Shown one piece after another: positions 14,266 through 14,913 of a DNA stretch of 14,913 bases. Location: assembly GCA_050013055.1 (NCBI GenBank), contig JBEKGC010000122.1, positions 1 to 14,913 on the forward strand. The letters are read 5' to 3'. The DNA is from Palsa-504 sp050013055. Lineage in GTDB: Bacteria; Actinomycetota; Actinomycetes; Streptosporangiales; Streptosporangiaceae. Positions within the stretch are counted from its first letter, which is position 1. Each line of letters begins with the position of its first letter. The translations under genes and the position numbers were made by a program. Under the pieces are notes generated by a model. The model worked only from the letters and a program-made list of their open reading frames with translations, had not been told where the DNA came from and did not search any database.

Positions 14266-14674
14266 ATGAGCGAAGGCTGCGTGTTCTGTGATCAAAGCTG
14301 GATGAGGGCAGCCGAGATCTTCATCGAGACCCCCGCTGCGTATTCGCCTCGACCTGGGACCCGGGCATCCAGGCCCGAGCCAGGCTGGCGGAGGGCGTCT
14401 TGCCCGGCTCCGGGGCGATCGTGCCCATCGCCCACCGGACGCCGGTCTTCGAGCTGACCCCGCGGAGTGGGCAGACGTTCAGGATCTCTTGCTCCAGGCC
14501 AGGATGGCGCTGCACGATCTGCCGGCCCCAGACGGCTATCTGCTTGGCTGGAACCAGGGTGGTGTCCTGCATCCCCATATGCATGTCATTCCGCGATTCG
14601 ACGACGAGCCGCTGTCTGACCGCTGGCTGCGCTCGGCGATCAACGTCCCGGAGAACAGACGGCCCGACCCATAG
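14266..14674 (+). pseudogene. HIT-family hydrolase, broken by two frameshifts
   Basis: Three frames join into one HIT-domain protein. Frame 1 starts at ATG 14266, with GGGAGG 7 nt upstream, and reads MSEGCVFCDQ... to about codon 21. A -1 shift near 14326-14331 gives CVFASTWDPG... then VLPGSGAIVPIAHR up to ELTP. A second -1 shift at 14460-14461 gives AEWADVQDLLLQAR...PDGYLLGWNQGG, the catalytic triad HPHMHV (near 14568-14585), IPRFDDEPL and INVPENRRPDP, ending at TAG 14672. Each shift is explained by one lost base. The final TAG stands where homologues may carry Trp, with the frame continuing to a TAA at 14711-14713, so a nonsense change is also possible. HIT proteins hydrolyse or transfer nucleotide phosphates. 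Sequencing errors are the main alternative. Confidence 0.85.
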
Positions 14675-14764
14675 GCGCCCAGGAGCGGACGGGCACTTCG
14701 GGGTGCCAGGTAAGCGAGGCGCCCGGGGCCAGGCGCAGTTGGTCGTCTTCGCCTACAGGGCCGG

Positions 14765-14790
14765 CCTGGTCCGGCCCGGCTGGGACCAGG
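14765..14790 (+). terminator. Hairpin downstream of the HIT pseudogene
   Basis: CCTGGTCC (14765-14772) and GGACCAGG (14783-14790) are perfect inverted repeats around a 10-nt GC-rich loop, about 90 nt after the pseudogene stop. There is no T tract. It could terminate the HIT transcript or a minus-strand transcript entering from beyond the window. Confidence 0.4.
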
Positions 14791-14852
14791 ACTAGTGCCA
14801 CCGCAGGTCACGTTCGCCCCGCTTCCAGTCACCCTTACAGCCCCGAACCTGG

Positions 14853-14908
14853 CGACAACGATGGGCCGTTGTTGTCGCTGGGACGACAACGATGGGCCGT
14901 TGTTGTCG
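14853..14908. repeat. Two identical 25-nt palindromic repeats at the window edge
   Basis: The same 25 nt occur at 14853-14877 and 14884-14908, period 31 bp, separated by 6 nt. Each has terminal arms CGACAAC and GTTGTCG (7 bp, 11-nt loop) and can form an alternative bulged stem with AACG/CGTT inside. The copies may continue past base 14913. They resemble REP-type elements; a function is not known. Confidence 0.75.
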
Positions 14909-14913
14909 TTCGC

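Noticed and set aside
14536..14889. Minus-strand open frame (117 codons) opposite the HIT pseudogene and the repeats
   Set aside because: It is antisense to clear HIT coding sequence and its start lies in the palindromic repeat; no domain is recognisable.
14853..14908. CRISPR array at the right edge
   Set aside because: Only two copies, a 6-nt spacer and strong palindromy fit a REP-like repeat, not CRISPR; no cas gene is present.
1..14913. tRNA, rRNA, insertion sequence, integrase or attachment site
   Set aside because: No cloverleaf, transposase motif, terminal inverted repeats or target duplications were seen; all large frames are core genes.

Overview
The window is chromosomal, very GC-rich DNA (roughly 70% G+C by eye) from an actinobacterium. 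The gene order, the frequent GTG starts, the GlnD/PII pair and the SMC-MutM-RNase III-L32-YceD-CoaD-RsmD neighbourhood all fit an actinomycete; the order Streptosporangiales or a relative is plausible but not proven. Nearly everything is on the minus strand and is conserved housekeeping content.

Read in the direction of transcription (right to left), the layout is: rsmD (16S rRNA m2G966 methyltransferase) overlapping coaD (phosphopantetheine adenylyltransferase); a short gap with an operator-like dyad; the tight cluster yceD/DUF177 - rpmF (L32) - rnc (RNase III) - mutM (Fpg glycosylase), closed by a hairpin; a 63-codon coiled-coil protein of unknown function with its own AT-rich upstream region; a 367-bp non-coding gap with strong hairpins; smc; a 319-bp gap with two large hairpins and phased GTGTC repeats; ftsY (SRP receptor); glnB (PII) and glnD (PII-modifying enzyme); and ffh (SRP GTPase), which runs off the left edge lacking only its last residues. 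SRP GTPase and receptor thus flank the nitrogen-signalling pair.

The right end is the only accessory-like part. A divergent plus-strand HIT-family hydrolase gene with an intact ribosome binding site and an intact histidine triad is broken by two single-base frameshifts and perhaps a nonsense codon. At the extreme right edge lie two identical 25-nt palindromic repeats at 31-bp period.

No complete new defence, mobile or biosynthetic system was found. The points most worth a second look are the missing ammonium transporter gene between ftsY and glnB, together with a partial GlnR-like box in its place; a GC-rich hairpin abutting the ftsY Shine-Dalgarno; the small coiled-coil protein between smc and mutM; the Ala/Pro/Ser insert in the SMC hinge; codon-periodic repeats expanding the tails or linkers of RNase III, DUF177, FtsY and RsmD; the decayed HIT gene; and the terminal palindromic repeats.
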